From Ziziphus jujuba (lineage: Eukaryota > Streptophyta > Magnoliopsida > Rosales > Rhamnaceae): a stretch of 64,000 nucleotides of DNA. Positions 23,764 through 35,190 of this stretch are shown piece by piece. The notes under the pieces were generated by a model. It was not told where the DNA came from. It worked only from the letters and a program-made list of their open reading frames with translations, and did not search any database. Numbering within the stretch: position 1 is the first letter of the stretch; the number at the start of each line of letters is the position of its first letter. Made by a program: the position numbers and the translations under genes. Location: the NCBI RefSeq assembly GCF_031755915.1, contig NC_083381.1, forward strand, positions 7,204,501 to 7,268,500. The letters run 5' to 3'.

Positions 23764-24897
23764 TCAGAGGTGCAGCAATGGTGCTAAAGTCATTAACAAA
23801 CCTCCTATAAAAGCTAGCTAACCCATGAAAGCTCCTAACCTCACTTGCACTTTTAGGCGTTGCCCATTCTTTAATGGATTGGACCTTTGACTCATCAACT
23901 TTCACACCATTAGAACTAACAATAAAACCTATGAAAACAACTTCATTCAACAAAACCTAGGAAAACAACTTCATTCAACAAAACCTAGGAAAACAACTTC
24001 ATTCATGCAAAAACAACATTTCTTTAAATTGGCATACAATTTTTCACTTCTGAGAACATCTAGCACATTTCCAATATGCTCTATATGCTCTTCCAAACTC
24101 TTACTATATATGAGAATGTCATCAAAATACACAACTACAAACTTTCCTATAAATGCACGCAGGACATGGTTCATTAACATCATGAATGTACTAGGTGCAT
24201 TTGTCAAGCCAAATGGCATGACCAACCACTCATATAAACCTTGCTTGGTTTTGAAAGCTGTTTTCCACTCATCCGCCTCCCTCATCCTAATTTGGTGGTA
24301 ACCACTCCTAAGGTCTATTTTGGAGAAAATTTGGGAACCATGCAGCTCATCAAGCATGTCATCTAATCTAGGGATAGGATACTGATACTTTACCGTAATT
24401 TTGTTGATGGCTCTGCAATCCATGAACATTCTCCAAGTTCCATCTTTCTTGGGCACTAAAAGCACCGATACAGCACATGGGCTCATACTCTCTTGAATAT
24501 ACCCTTTTGCCAAAAGTTCTTCAACTTGTTTTTACAGCTCCTTTGGTTTTTCCGAATTGGTTCTATAAGCTGGACGATTTGGTATTGTAACTCCCGGAAT
24601 GAAATCTATTTGCTGCTCAATCCCTCTTAGTGGTGGTAATCCACTTGGAACCTTCTCAGGAAATATATCTTCATATTCCTGCAAAAGAGATACCATTGCA
24701 CTAGGCAAGGTATTATTAGTATCAAGGTTCTCATCCCTGTACAACATAAGAAAAATGGATTTTTGAGTTATAAATGCACTTTTCAAGTCACTCATTTTTG
24801 TATAAAAACTCTTTTGTTTTCTCTCTTTTTCACCACGCTCTTTTTCTTGGTAGTCATTCCCTTTTCTCTCTATTTCTTTCCCTTTTTCTTCTCTCAC
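23753..24897 (-). pseudogene. Reverse transcriptase of element A, decayed
   Basis: The N-terminal part (24897-24532) has PSGLPPLRGIEQQIDF and ends in a TAA. It continues in the same frame at 24513-23971 with [35 protein letters not shown] and the catalytic [11 protein letters not shown]. After the YFDD block a 28-bp sequence is repeated in tandem (23941-23968 and 23969-23996, with a diverged third copy before them), repeating the peptide NEVVFLGF and shifting frame. The thumb/connection region follows at 23953-23753 ([11 protein letters not shown]). The catalytic aspartates themselves remain. Confidence 0.9.
23941..23996 (-). repeat. 28-bp tandem duplication inside RT
   Basis: Two exact 28-bp units and a diverged flanking copy at about 23913-23940, all encoding NEVVF(L/I)GF-like peptide. 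As 28 is not a multiple of three, the duplication destroys the Pol frame. Replication slippage is the simplest origin. Confidence 0.85.
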
Positions 24898-24964
24898 TTT
24901 CTTTTCTTTTGCATCTTCACTCTTTTCACTCTTTTTCTCACCCTTTTCTTTTTCTTCATTTTTC

Positions 24965-25558
24965 TCACTTTTTCTCTCTTTTATCTTTCATTTGTACTTT
25001 CAAGATTTGATGTGGAGTCATGGGAGCAAGAGTTGTTTTTCTTCCATCCTTGTTGAAGGTGTATTTGTTGGTGAATCCATCATAGATAACCTTCCTATTG
25101 TACTGCCAAGGCCTTCCTAAAAGAATGTGACCAGCTTGCATTGGAACCACATCACACTCTACTTCATGTTGATATCTTCCAATGGTGAACAAGACTTTAA
25201 CTTGCTTAGTAACTTTGATTTCCCCACAATCATTCGACCATTGCTGCTTGTATGGGCGAGGATGCTTGGTTGTCCTTAGCTTTAACTTCTTCACCAATTC
25301 TTCACTTACCACATTTGTACAGCTCCCTCCATTGATTATCCGATTGCAAACCCTTCCTTGGACTTGACATCTTGTATGGAAAATGTTCTCCCTTTGGTCC
25401 TTTTCTTCTTCCTTGGCTTGTGCATTTAAAGCTCTCCTCACCACCAAAGATTTTCCTTCTTCTGCATATTCACATTCACTTTCTTCCAACTTTGAATCTT
25501 CATCTTCAGCTTCTTCATTTTCGCTTTCGGACTCAATTCCTCCATTCCTTATCACCAT
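24965..25558 (-). pseudogene. Retropepsin-type protease of element A, active site lost
   Basis: The acidic linker (ESESENEEAEDED) is followed by a retropepsin-like region with RIINGGSCTNVVSEELVKKLKL and later HILLGRPWQ. Element C has D-S-G at the same place; here it reads N-G-G, so the catalytic Asp is missing. The frame is otherwise open to a stop at 24965. A Lys/Glu-rich low-complexity linker leads to RT. Confidence 0.85.
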
Positions 25559-25572
25559 GGTTCTGTGATTAG

Positions 25573-26678
25573 GACATTGAGAGGCAATATGTCCTTTTCC
25601 TAAGCATATGAAATATTAGATGTCCCTATGTCTTTTTGGTTCTTCTTCTTTGGCTTTCCCTTTATCCCTTTCTTTATAAACTTCTCCTTTTGAGTTGTTG
25701 AATTTACTGCTGTATGGTTTGTCATTCTTCTTCCAATTTGAATTCCCACCTTTCCAAGTATTTCCTCCCTTTCCAAAGGTGCTAATGGAGTTGTTTTTGA
25801 AAGAAGAATTCCTTTTCTTGAGTTGTTTCTCCACCTTGGTTGCCACGTGAATCACATCCTCCAAATTCCACATATGGTTGCAGCTCCACCACATTTGCAA
25901 TATCCTTATTAAGCCCTTCAATAAACCTAGAAATTGTAGCTTCTCGATCCTCCACAACATTAGCTCTAATCATAGCTACCTCCATTTCCTTTGATTATTT
26001 TTCCACACTCATATTACCTTGAGTTAAACCTTGAAGTTTTCGGTATAACTTTCGATAATAATAGTTTGGAATGAATCTTTTCCTCATAATAGCTTTGAGT
26101 TCTTCCCATGTTCTTATGGGCCTCTCACCATTCCTTCTTCGGTTCATGACAAGTTGATCCCACCATATGATTGCATAGTCACTAAACTCAATCACAGCAA
26201 GCTTTACCTTCTTCTCCTTGGAGTAGTTGTGGTAATCCAAGATTAGATCTACCTTCTTTTCCCAATTGAGGTACTCATCCAGATCATTCCTTCCTTGGAA
26301 TGATGGTATGCTCATTTTGATATTGTTCAAATTACCATCCTCTTCATCTCGACCTCTATGATTCCTCCTTGGTAAATTCCCTCTCCTTTCTCCTCTCCTT
26401 GTTCCCATTCTAGGATCCTTAAACTCAAACTCTTCCTCATATTCATCCTCACTAATTTCTTCAATATCTTCTTCTCTAGGCATTGTAGCTCTTCTGTTAT
26501 TTCTCCTTCCTTCATTAGTAACTTGTGGTGTTCCCTCTCATGATCTAGGGAAATTCCTTTGAGTATTCATTTGTTCTTTCATCAAAGTCATACGCCTCAT
26601 TAATTCTTCAAACTTCCTTTCCATATTGCTGTTGGAATTGATTTCTTCATATTTTGCTCTAAGCTCATCAGATGACAT
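25573..26678 (-). pseudogene. Gag of element A, with degenerate zinc knuckle
   Basis: The likely start is MSSDELRAKYEE at 26678. A TGA follows at 26538-26540; then, in the same frame, an acidic N-terminal part and the retrotransposon gag core ([35 protein letters not shown]) run to a stop at 25995. The frame reopens at 25985 and shifts at about 25860. The CCHC knuckle (CLGKGHIASQC, 25573-25615) has lost its first Cys to Tyr, with a stop just before. Gag would form the particle and bind RNA. Confidence 0.88.
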
Positions 26679-27630
26679 GGTGAAAGAAATGTCCCTCATG
26701 TATTTTCTCTCACTCTTGTGTTTCACACACACACAATAAAGAAAGAAAATATGCACCACATGATTCACCAAGTTCTATAGGACTCAACAAGTACCACTAT
26801 CAAGCACAATATACTTATTTAAATAAGGGTGAAACAAGAAATGCAGCACTTTGATGAGATGATGAACAAAATAATAAAGAATGAAAGACAACAACTAAAA
26901 AAAAAAAAAAAAAAGAAGCCCAAGCAAGAAATAGGTAGGAACAAGATTCTAAGGATAGGAAGAGAAAATGATAATGGAAATAGTAAGCAACAAAAGGCAA
27001 AATAACAATCAATGAATTAAGATCAAATGAATAGAAGATATTGGGAAGATTTGTAGCAACTAATATAGATAATCTTTTTGTACCAATGGCCTTTTAAACA
27101 AATCAAACAACCAGATCAATCAAGAGGAAAGATTTTGAAAGGTTGGATCTACTTTCAAGTGCCAAAAAGGATATGCTTCTTTTTTTTTTTCTTTTTTTTT
27201 TAAATTCGAATTTTTGTTTTAATATATGCCTCAGATTTTTCACAACTTTTTTTTTTCAATTTTTTTTTTGTAGTATTTTTTTTTAGAACAACCTTTGCTA
27301 AGATAATATGGTTGGATATATATATATATATATATATATCAAACCTTCCAAACAACAGCAAGTGGTAGAAATAATTCAAAGATTCTAACGAAACTCAATG
27401 AACAAGATTGTGGATTTTCTAGGGTATGCCAAGCAAAAGAAACACAACAAAAATGGACGGGAACACAAAATGGGAATAGAAGAAAAAATGAACAGCGAAT
27501 GACAAGGAAAGAAGAAACAAGGAACAAAAGAAAAACACCAAAAAACAAAACAACGCAAGCTAGGGTTTCAATATGTTAGAATCAGGAAATAAATAAAACA
27601 AAGAAAATTCTCACATACCTTGTAACCGAT
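26679..27630 (-). other. Untranslated leader of element A
   Basis: Between PBS and gag. It contains poly-T tracts (27180-27290) and a (TA)n run at 27318-27340. The ORFs here are low-complexity and not supported. Confidence 0.6.
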
Positions 27631-27642
27631 GCTCTGATACCA
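27631..27642 (-). promoter_or_regulatory. Primer binding site of element A
   Basis: The minus strand reads TGGTATCAGAGC, complementary to the 3' end of plant initiator tRNA-Met, three bases from the LTR end. Confidence 0.92.
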
Positions 27643-27645
27643 AAA

Positions 27646-28529
27646 TAATAAGCTCACGGATGCATGTATGGTAGTGAGATGATGATTTTCAGTCAATGAA
27701 ATGAAAGTGAATAACCAGATGGTGAATGGATATGAAGATAAGATGAAAAACACTTGCAAGGAACTTAAAAATAGAAGGAAAAAAAAAGAAAAAAAATTAA
27801 AATAAAATAAAATATATCTAACTAAGACCCACTACTTATTTAGAGGTAGGAACCTATGGTATTGACTTATGAGCCTTTATCTGTGGAAGATAAGAATCAT
27901 AAGTATAAAGACACTCTCAAGTGAGTAGCTTGAAGGTCTAAGAATAATGGTGAAAAAACAATTCTCAATGAGAGAAAATTTCATTAAAAAAAAATCCATC
28001 TCCTTACAAATGGAAAAATAAAATCCTTAAATAGAATCTAAGACTTTTAAGAAATCCTAGACAAAGCATTAAAGATTATTTTGACTTATTTTGAACCAGT
28101 TAGAATTACCTTATATGGTTATTACACGTCCAAAATTACCAAGACAAAACTAAATGCTTAATTTAACCTAGTTGGGCCTAGCTAGCATTAAATTATATGG
28201 TCCGGATGTTCTAAAATACTTGGTCTCTTAAAATAGCACCAAAACAGTCCATTTTGCAACTTCCTCAAGCCCATTTTATAATTCTTCAAGCCCAAAACGT
28301 CCCCCTTTAATTTTGGCTTACTTTTCGAACCAATACTTGATCTTGAGCTGTCAAATAGTTGTTCTTAAACTTGGAATTCTCAAAAGTGGGTTTGGTAATG
28401 TCCTCCTCTTTAAACACGTCAAGATCCTTCATGAATGCAAATAAGGCCTCCTTGAATCTTTTGGCTCTCCTTCGAGTAATTGGGCCTGGAGGCAACTGAA
28501 AGGGATCATTGGAAGTGTGATGTGCATCA
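27646..28529 (-). repeat. 5' LTR of element A
   Basis: 884 bp, collinear with 21141-22019. Element strand runs TGATGCACATC...TTATTA; the last CA has changed (TATTA against TATCA in the partner). On the minus strand, part of U3 is open and reads GPITRRRAKRFKEAL followed by FMKDLDVFKEEDI. Confidence 0.9.
28370..28529 (-). other. LTR-encoded Pol C-terminal tail peptide (element A)
   Basis: This ORF runs from the LTR edge and carries the motif GPITR-x2-AKRFKE. The same motif is present at matching LTR positions in B (34111-34146), C (57493-57530) and the solo LTR (53470-53515). In a full element the integrase frame would pass the PPT into this region of the 3' LTR. The 5' copy is a non-expressed duplicate. 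The role of the basic tail is unknown. Confidence 0.65.
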
Positions 28530-28630
28530 AATGACCTCTTCAAAACATGTATATTCTTAGAAATTAAAAGTGTTATAGATTGATGATTGCCCATTATTCA
28601 GGTTTCCGACAATGAAACGGAAAACTTGCT

Positions 28631-30193
28631 TGTTGCAACGACTGTAAGTGCACAGATTGCTTAAGTGTTAAAGTAAGTGAGCAGAGTATCGTTTCCATGA
28701 GAACTAACGTTTTAGCTAAGAAAAATTATTTTAGCTAAGTACTAGAGATATTCACTAGTTAATTCTACCTAGGAAATTGAAATCAAGAACAAATTGCAAT
28801 AAAACTTTAAACAAAATTAACAATTAAAATGAAAATTCAATAAAAATAAAAACAAACACCACACAAATGCATTTGGAACCCATGAAATAAAACATCTAGG
28901 ACCATGACTTCTCTTGAACCTATCACTGACTCCTTAATTTGGTTATTAAAGGTTAATTTAGCTTTAATTATCAACAAAGGGTTTCTAAATTTACTCTCTC
29001 TCTCTCTCTCTCTCAAGATAAGTAAAATTTATGAAAAATTTACTCAAATTGGAATCTCTTTCTAATTCCACTGATTAGCCATGGAATTAATTCCTCTTTC
29101 CAATTATCCAAGCCAAATTAGTTCTTACAAACACAATTTAAGTTGAGATCTTGGTTGTCCAACACCTAAAAGGTTCTTTCAAGCTCAAATTAGCTCTCAG
29201 ATCAATTGCTAAGTTAAGCTTACTCAAACTCTAATTGTTCAATTTAGACAATACCCAACCAAAATTTTCATTCTAATTAGGTATGATCTTCAATTAATCC
29301 AAGGAAACACAAATAATTTTAGGGAAATTAAACCATAAATAAACCAAATTAAACCATTACAATCAAGATTTAAGCTACATCAATATCCTAGATCCAAAAT
29401 CTAGCCACTCATGTTCATAGAAACAATACAATAACAAAATAGAATCTCATTGGTCTAAACATCGTCTTATGCAAAATAACCAAGAATTCTATTATAAAAT
29501 ATAGAACTTAAGAGAAGAGATTAAGAAGAAGAGAAGTCTTAGGTGGATGAAGGCTCTTCCAAGGACCCAAAGCCTTTGGTATTTTAAATTTCTCTCAAAT
29601 CCCTAGAGCTTCTCTCTCTAAAAATACTTTCTCTCTCTAAATTGTGGTGTATTCTCCCCAACCTTGCCTCTTTAGAAAAATATAGTCATCGTCCCAAGAA
29701 CCTTAATAATCCTTACCCTACTAGGCCTAGTTTCCTCCCTTTGATCTCCATTAAATGACTTATAAAAAGACATATGCGAGTCACATGCTTTATTAAAAAC
29801 CCTTGCCTCACTCAACACTTAGCCAAATTTGAAGACACATAGGAAAAATCTCTACACTTGGCGTGGGCACTCTCTCTGGAGAGTGGGCACACCAACATTG
29901 CTGAGTTTTTCCTTTATCAAAACCAAAAGTGGCATGTATGCTCTCTGGGTGAGAATGTGCACGCTCTAACTTGTATTCTTAGTGTTTATCTTCAATTCTT
30001 TGCCTTAACTCCTAAGAAATAGCTCCAATAAACTTAAAAACTTTAATATTAGCAAATTATCTTCAAAATTTATAATTGAAGCCTTTCCTACAAAAGAGAA
30101 TAAAACATATCAAATAACACAAAAAACTTGAGAAAACAAACAAATAATTAAGTTAGAATAAACTGGATTAGTGAGTAAAATACGCACTAATCA
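28631..30193 (-). repeat. LTR-like non-coding repeat, copy 2 (possible solo LTR)
   Basis: About 1.56 kb; element strand starts TGATTAGTGCGTATTTTAC and ends CGTTGCAACA, with TG..CA ends. It is collinear with 1-1828. It has a (TC)n tract at 28995-29015, no coding capacity and no clear PBS or PPT alongside. The flanking pentamers (TTGCT and TTCTA) do not match, so solo-LTR status is unproved. Confidence 0.5.
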
Positions 30194-32526
30194 TTCTAAA
30201 GTACATTAATGAAAAACATTAAAAATATTTAGAAGTATACAAACAAATATTTTCAACATTATTCATAAATTGATGATCAAACATTCACAAAAACATACAA
30301 GAGTAAAAGGTCACCAAAGTGGATCCCGAAGTAAAGGTTCCAGCTTGTTTGAGTGAGTAGTAGGAACCATGGAGTGAGTCACTGGTTTAGATTTCAATAC
30401 GTTAGGTATTGTTTCTAGTTGTTGTGTTTAATTTGTGAAGAATACATAATTTTGGCTTGGTTTAGGGAACTATAGGAATTGTAAGTATTAAGAATAATAT
30501 ATAAAGTTATTTTATATATATATATTTTTTGTATAATTGAATAATAGTGTATAAGGAATGAAACTACATAAAGTTTTTTCGGAATTGTGAAAATAAATTT
30601 TTTTTTTCCATCGTATTTGATAGGAGATAATAACCATAATAGATTATTGTGGTTCATTTTTCTTTTCTTTTTCTGTTTTTTTTTTCTTTTCCGACAAGGT
30701 TCATTTTTCTTTAACAATGTTGTTTCAAAAAATTTTTGATTTAGATATTATTTTATTTATATAGGCAATCAATTTTAATGCTGATTAGTTCAAAATCTAG
30801 TGTAAAATTCAAAGAGGAGGAAAATTAACACTATGCGGAAGTTTAGGAGGGAAATTGCTTTAGAAAAAATTGGGGACAAATTGAAACTTGGATGAATGTA
30901 CAAGAAGATATTTTGTAATTTTCATAAAAATAAAAAATTTTCAAACTATCTATTATAAAAATTGAACCATAATCATTAAAAATAAATAAATTGATAAGCA
31001 AACTATCGTTTTATTCTCTTTATTGTTTAAACTTAAAATTACTTACATTCTGTCAATTTTAATTTTGAAATTTTTTTTTTACAATTCTAAACTAACTCTA
31101 TACAGTTTTTTAAAAATCAAATTTACCAAAAACTCCTTATTTATCTTCTTCTTCTTCTTCTCTTTTTTTTTTTTTGTTTTTTTGTTTTTGTTGTTTTTTT
31201 TTTTCAATTAGAATTAGGGTTACTCTAATGTAGACCGCTGACACTCGCTGTTAGCGGCTCGTTCTATTCAATTTTTGCTTTTTGCTTTTTATATACTGAA
31301 AAGGAAGATGAAAAAGCAAATTCGTAGATAAGCCCATCAAGAATGGAATTGAAACCCAAGAAGCCTGAAATTATCGAATAGATCGACAATTTTAGATTTG
31401 GTGTCTTTGTAGAGCCCACGATCATCGAATTCATAGAAATGCCACATTTATTTATTTATTTATGTGTGTGTGTGTATACATATATATATGAACTGGGTTG
31501 TGTTTTTTTTTTTTTTTTGGTGAATTATAAACTGGGTTGTTTATATATGAACAATTCCCTTTTTCTTTTTTTTTTTTTTTTTAATTTATGTTAGCAACCC
31601 ACACTGTTTATATATAAAGTTACTGTGAAATTTTTTTTATAGAGATCTTGCATTTAGGCCATATCTTCTTTTTCACAAACTTTATTGTCGTCTAAAGGAC
31701 ATAAAAATTATATATACATACAAAACCCAAAAATACCTAATAAAAAAAATTGTGGGGGCATGCCGTTTATGGGTGAGTTCCCCTGCAGCAATGGTTGCCA
31801 ATGGTGAATAGGGCAGGAAGAGAAGCATTTTTAAAAAAAAGATAAAAATATCTGAAAATACTTAAAAAATGGTAGTTTAGGAAATTGAAAAAAGTTAAGA
31901 CTGTATAAGATTATTTTCAGTGTAACTATAACTTCTCGTTAATTTTATTTATTTTTTTCATTGACAGGGTAATAGTAAAACCATTAGTATTACACAAGAA
32001 GTACAAATGAATAGCGTGTAAGTTAATAAAATAATAACAACTCATTTTGTCACATCACTTGATAAACAACTTAGGCATCTAGCATTGTTAAACTAAAAAA
32101 ATTCAACAATACATTATGCTTTTAATTAAAGATTTTTAGCAGTCTTAAATAAGAGTAAATTTAGCATATGTTGCTTTTATTTAATTAAAATTTAGCAATT
32201 TTTTCTCAATTAAAGAGAAATTAGAAAAGTTTATTTGTGTGTATATATATATATATATATATCTATTTTTTTTTTTTTTTTGCCTTTCAATGGAATTAGC
32301 AAAAGTTATCCTTTTGTAATAAAAAAGTTTGGCAAATTTATCGTGACTAAACTTTATTGGTATATAAGGACTTTTTTTTTTTTTTTTTTTGTGGGTCAAA
32401 TATATAGATAAGGATAAATTTGTCACCCCCAAACTGTAACGTACTTGGCACTTTGCCTACCAATGATTAAACCGTCAAGTACAATGCCTTAAACTATTAT
32501 CTTTGTTTTCATTTACCTCAACCATG
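30194..32526. other. Intergenic; microsatellites and homopolymers only
   Basis: (TA)n/(TG)n tracts near 31465-31490 and 32240-32262 and many poly-T runs. One GC-richer spot (31229-31255) has an inverted 'GCTGACAC..GCTGTTAGCGGC' flavour but no recognisable gene. The ORF 30415-30717 is low-complexity. Confidence 0.45.
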
Positions 32527-32527
32527 A

Positions 32528-33071
32528 TTTTTTTTTTTTTTTTTTGGTCGAAAGAAAGAAATTCGTTAAAACCTGAAATCAGACAGGAGTAAAAGTAGTA
32601 GTTCGAACTACTCGGACGATACTAATCCAAGGGAAAAAATACGTCTGAGAGATCTCTTAGCAATCCAGTCTGCCACCTTATTACAAGAACGAGAAATAAA
32701 ATTAAAACTACAACTTATAAAATCACTCCTCAAATGATTAACAACTTGTAAAATTGCTTCAAGTTTCCAAAAATAGTTTGCACTGGATGAATTTAGATCT
32801 TCATATAAATTTACACAGTTTGTTTCTATTTGAATTTGGTCAAAACCTCTTTCCTTGGCAACCATCATTGCATAACATATTGCATGTCCTTCCACCATTA
32901 ATGCTTTTCCACCATACATATGAGAAACATTTCCACCCACTGGACGTCCATGCCATTCCCTAAATATTTTTCCTACCGCATCTTCAAGAGATTGCTTATT
33001 AAAAGCTCCATCATAGTTTGTTTTCACCCATCTCTCCAATAGCGGACTCCATTTAGCAACTCTTGGAGTAC
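32528..33071 (-). pseudogene. LINE 3' end: RNase H-like domain plus poly(A)
   Basis: On the minus strand, a ~155-codon open stretch (33071 to 32608) is the RNase H-like C-terminus of a plant non-LTR retrotransposon ORF2. Visible motifs are VKTNYDGAF (first Asp), MVEGHAICYAM (Glu), IQIETNC and SCNKVADWIAK (last Asp). The third acidic residue, expected in IQIETNC, is Asn. The stop at 32608 is followed by about 60 bp of 3' UTR and a poly(A) tail (poly-T 32528-32546). The 5' side is cut exactly where the copia LTR begins, so the LINE was interrupted by that insertion. Confidence 0.85.
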
Positions 33072-33443
33072 TGTTGAAATAAATGCTGCACATTTCTAGA
33101 TTAATCAAGAGAAATTAAAAATAAGTAAATACTTGTTTCTAGAACTACTTAGGTGGCAAGTAAATTATAGAAATTGATGAAGATATTTATATAACTTTGA
33201 ATAAACTACATTTAACATTCATGAACAATTCTAGTCAGCCAATGAACTGACTTTGCACTTATATAAATAGGAAGCTATTGCTTTCACAACGTGAACAACA
33301 AAAACATTAGAAATAAATAGCTAGCTATAATCTATACCTTTTTCTCCACTAAGAGTATCCCACCTTTTATTCAAGAAAACAAATCATTTCTATTTTTCTT
33401 TGTCACCTAAATCAAAATAACCAATAACCAAAAAATTCCATCA
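33072..33443 (+). repeat. Ty1/copia LTR
   Basis: 372 bp running TGTTGAAATAAATG...CCATCA, followed one base later by an initiator-Met PBS. A TATA box (TATATAAATAG) lies near 33256-33268, consistent with an LTR promoter. The copia 3' LTR is not in the window. Confidence 0.8.
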
Positions 33444-33444
33444 A

Positions 33445-33456
33445 TGGTATCAGAGC
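33445..33456 (+). promoter_or_regulatory. Primer binding site of the copia element
   Basis: TGGTATCAGAGC, complementary to the initiator tRNA-Met 3' end, one base after the LTR. Confidence 0.88.
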
Positions 33457-33497
33457 CATGTTCATTCATTAACTGGGTGTAGTTATTTTCATTCACC

Positions 33498-34039
33498 ATG
33501 GCCAAAAACAGCTTCTGCACAATTCCACTTCCAGTCTTTAGTGGTGAAAACTATGATTTTTGGTCTATAAAAAGGGCCAGTTATTTTAGATCCCAAAAAT
33601 TATGGAATATTGTCAGTAAAGGTTACACTATTCTTGCTGACATTACCATACTAGATGACAATTAAAAGAAGGAGCTTGATGAGAAGCAACAAAAAGATTC
33701 CTAAGCTTTGTGTGTTCTGCAACAAGCTGTGGTAGATGAAATCTTTCCAAGGATTATGGGAGTTACAACAGCAAAGAAGGCATGGGATACGCTATAGGAG
33801 GAGTTTCAAGGCAATGTTAAGGTACGTTCCATAAAATTATAGACTCTAAGAAGAGATTTTGAAAATCTAAAAATGAAGGATAATGAGATCGCTAAATATT
33901 ACTACTCAAGAATAAAAGAAGTAGTTAATCAATGAGAGCCTATCGAGAGAATATTTCTGAACAGAAAATAGTAGAAAACATTTTAATTAGTTGCACAGAA
34001 AAATATGATGCAATTATTACTGCTATAGAAGAATCTAAA
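33498..34039 (+). pseudogene. Ty1/copia gag, truncated
   Basis: It starts with ATG at 33498 and reads as copia-type Gag (UBN2/DUF4219-like): PLPVFSGENYDFWSIK, AKKAWDTL, LRRDFENLKMKDNE, YYSRIKEVVNQ, IITAIEESK. At least four in-frame stops (for example after LDDN, after QKDS and after AWDTL) and probably a frameshift break it. It ends abruptly where the element B LTR begins, before the zinc knuckle. Confidence 0.85.
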
Positions 34040-35176
34040 TAATGTGATTCCGCCTGAGCCCGCTCAACCGATAACCCGCTGGGGTGCTGACCCGACACGG
34101 ATGAAGACTAGGCCAATCACAAGAGCTCAAATTAAGAGATTTAAGGACAACCTGGGAGTATTTATACAGGGGGTAATCAATTTCAACAGAGCTTGTCCAT
34201 ACTTGAAGATAAAAGCCTATTCTAAGCATCCAAGTGGTGGAAGCCGATACGGACCCGGGTAGCAGTTTTGGTGCAAATATGGACAATGGGCAGCATGAAA
34301 TGGTTCCAACTCTTTATGGATTTAATACATATGTCTAAGAGGATATGGAATCAAGTCAATCCAGCTTCAAAGGCATTCAAAAAGGGGTTGTATGGGCAGC
34401 TTCAAATTTGGCCTATTTTTACTGTATTTTGTGCTGGCTTTACTGTATTTTGTTGAGTTGGCTTTTTCTTCCTCTTCCAAGCATGGGCAACGTGTGGGAC
34501 TTCATATTCAGCTTATTTGGCATCCTAAAAAGCATATTGAAGCTGATTTGGAGCTCAATTTGGTCAAAGATTGGTTAAAGTCAACTTAGTCAAAAAGCTA
34601 GTATTATAGTTTCCTAATTTGATTGTACTTTTTATTTTAGGAAATTACCATTATTTTTAGTTTTTATTTATTTATTTTCTGGAACAATAAGTTTAGGAAA
34701 GTTATTATTTTATTATTTTCATTGTAAATTAATTCATTCCTAATTCAAAATAAAAGAATTAATTAATCCAAATTAAATTAAGAAAGGAGTGAGAATTTCG
34801 GCCACCATAGGAAACTACTTTGTATGGCCGGTTTTCCCTTTGTTTTTAGGGTTTTATTTCGTGGATTTGTAGCCTATTTAAAGGCTTAATTTTCAATAAA
34901 GAGGAAGTTTAAACTTTGATTTGATTAAGAAAATACTTGTGAGATTAATTATGTCTTTGTTCTTTGAGAACACCTAAAACACCATTAGAGAATTGGTTGT
35001 TTTAGCTTGACTTATCAATAGGTTTTCCATCCCCTATTGTAGTGTCTACATTATACCAAGGTTTCTAACCACAGGTTGGTTAGGGGTTGAGGTCCATTCC
35101 ATTAGAACTTGAACTTAATTGAGATCCGGGCTAATATAGTACGCGTTTAGGAGCAGGTCGTCCTAAGTTCGTATCA
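34040..35176 (+). repeat. 5' LTR of element B
   Basis: About 1137 bp, similar to the solo LTR 52511-53579 (inverted) and the element C LTR 57418-58405. The start is TAATGTGATTCC, where the solo LTR has TGATGTGATTCC; the end is GTTCGTATCA. A TATA-like TATTTAAAGG lies at 34876-34885. The early part is open and encodes a PITRAQIKRFKDNL peptide. Confidence 0.85.
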
Positions 35177-35178
35177 TT

Positions 35179-35190
35179 TGGTATCAGAGC
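35179..35190 (+). promoter_or_regulatory. Primer binding site of element B
   Basis: TGGTATCAGAGC, two bases after the LTR end. Confidence 0.9.

Larger units (their letters stand above)
21141..28529 (-). mobile_element. Ty3/gypsy LTR retrotransposon A, structurally complete, coding-dead
   Basis: About 7.4 kb bounded by two LTRs (21141-22019 and 27646-28529) that read TGAT...ATCA. On the minus strand the order is 5' LTR, PBS (27631-27642), leader, gag, protease, RT, RNase H, integrase, PPT (22020-22031), 3' LTR. This order (integrase last) defines Ty3/gypsy. The LTRs differ visibly (roughly one base in 15-20, plus indels), so insertion is not recent. The reading frames carry several stops and frameshifts, and catalytic residues are lost in protease and integrase. 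Probable 5-bp target duplication AATTA/AATGA (one mismatch). The nearest relatives in this window are elements B and C, whose proteins align throughout but whose LTRs are different. Confidence 0.93.

Noticed and set aside
24763..25056. Phe/Leu-rich ORFs on the plus strand that look like membrane proteins
   Set aside because: They are the reverse of a Lys/Glu-rich linker of element A Pol; hydrophobicity is an artefact of the reversed low-complexity DNA.
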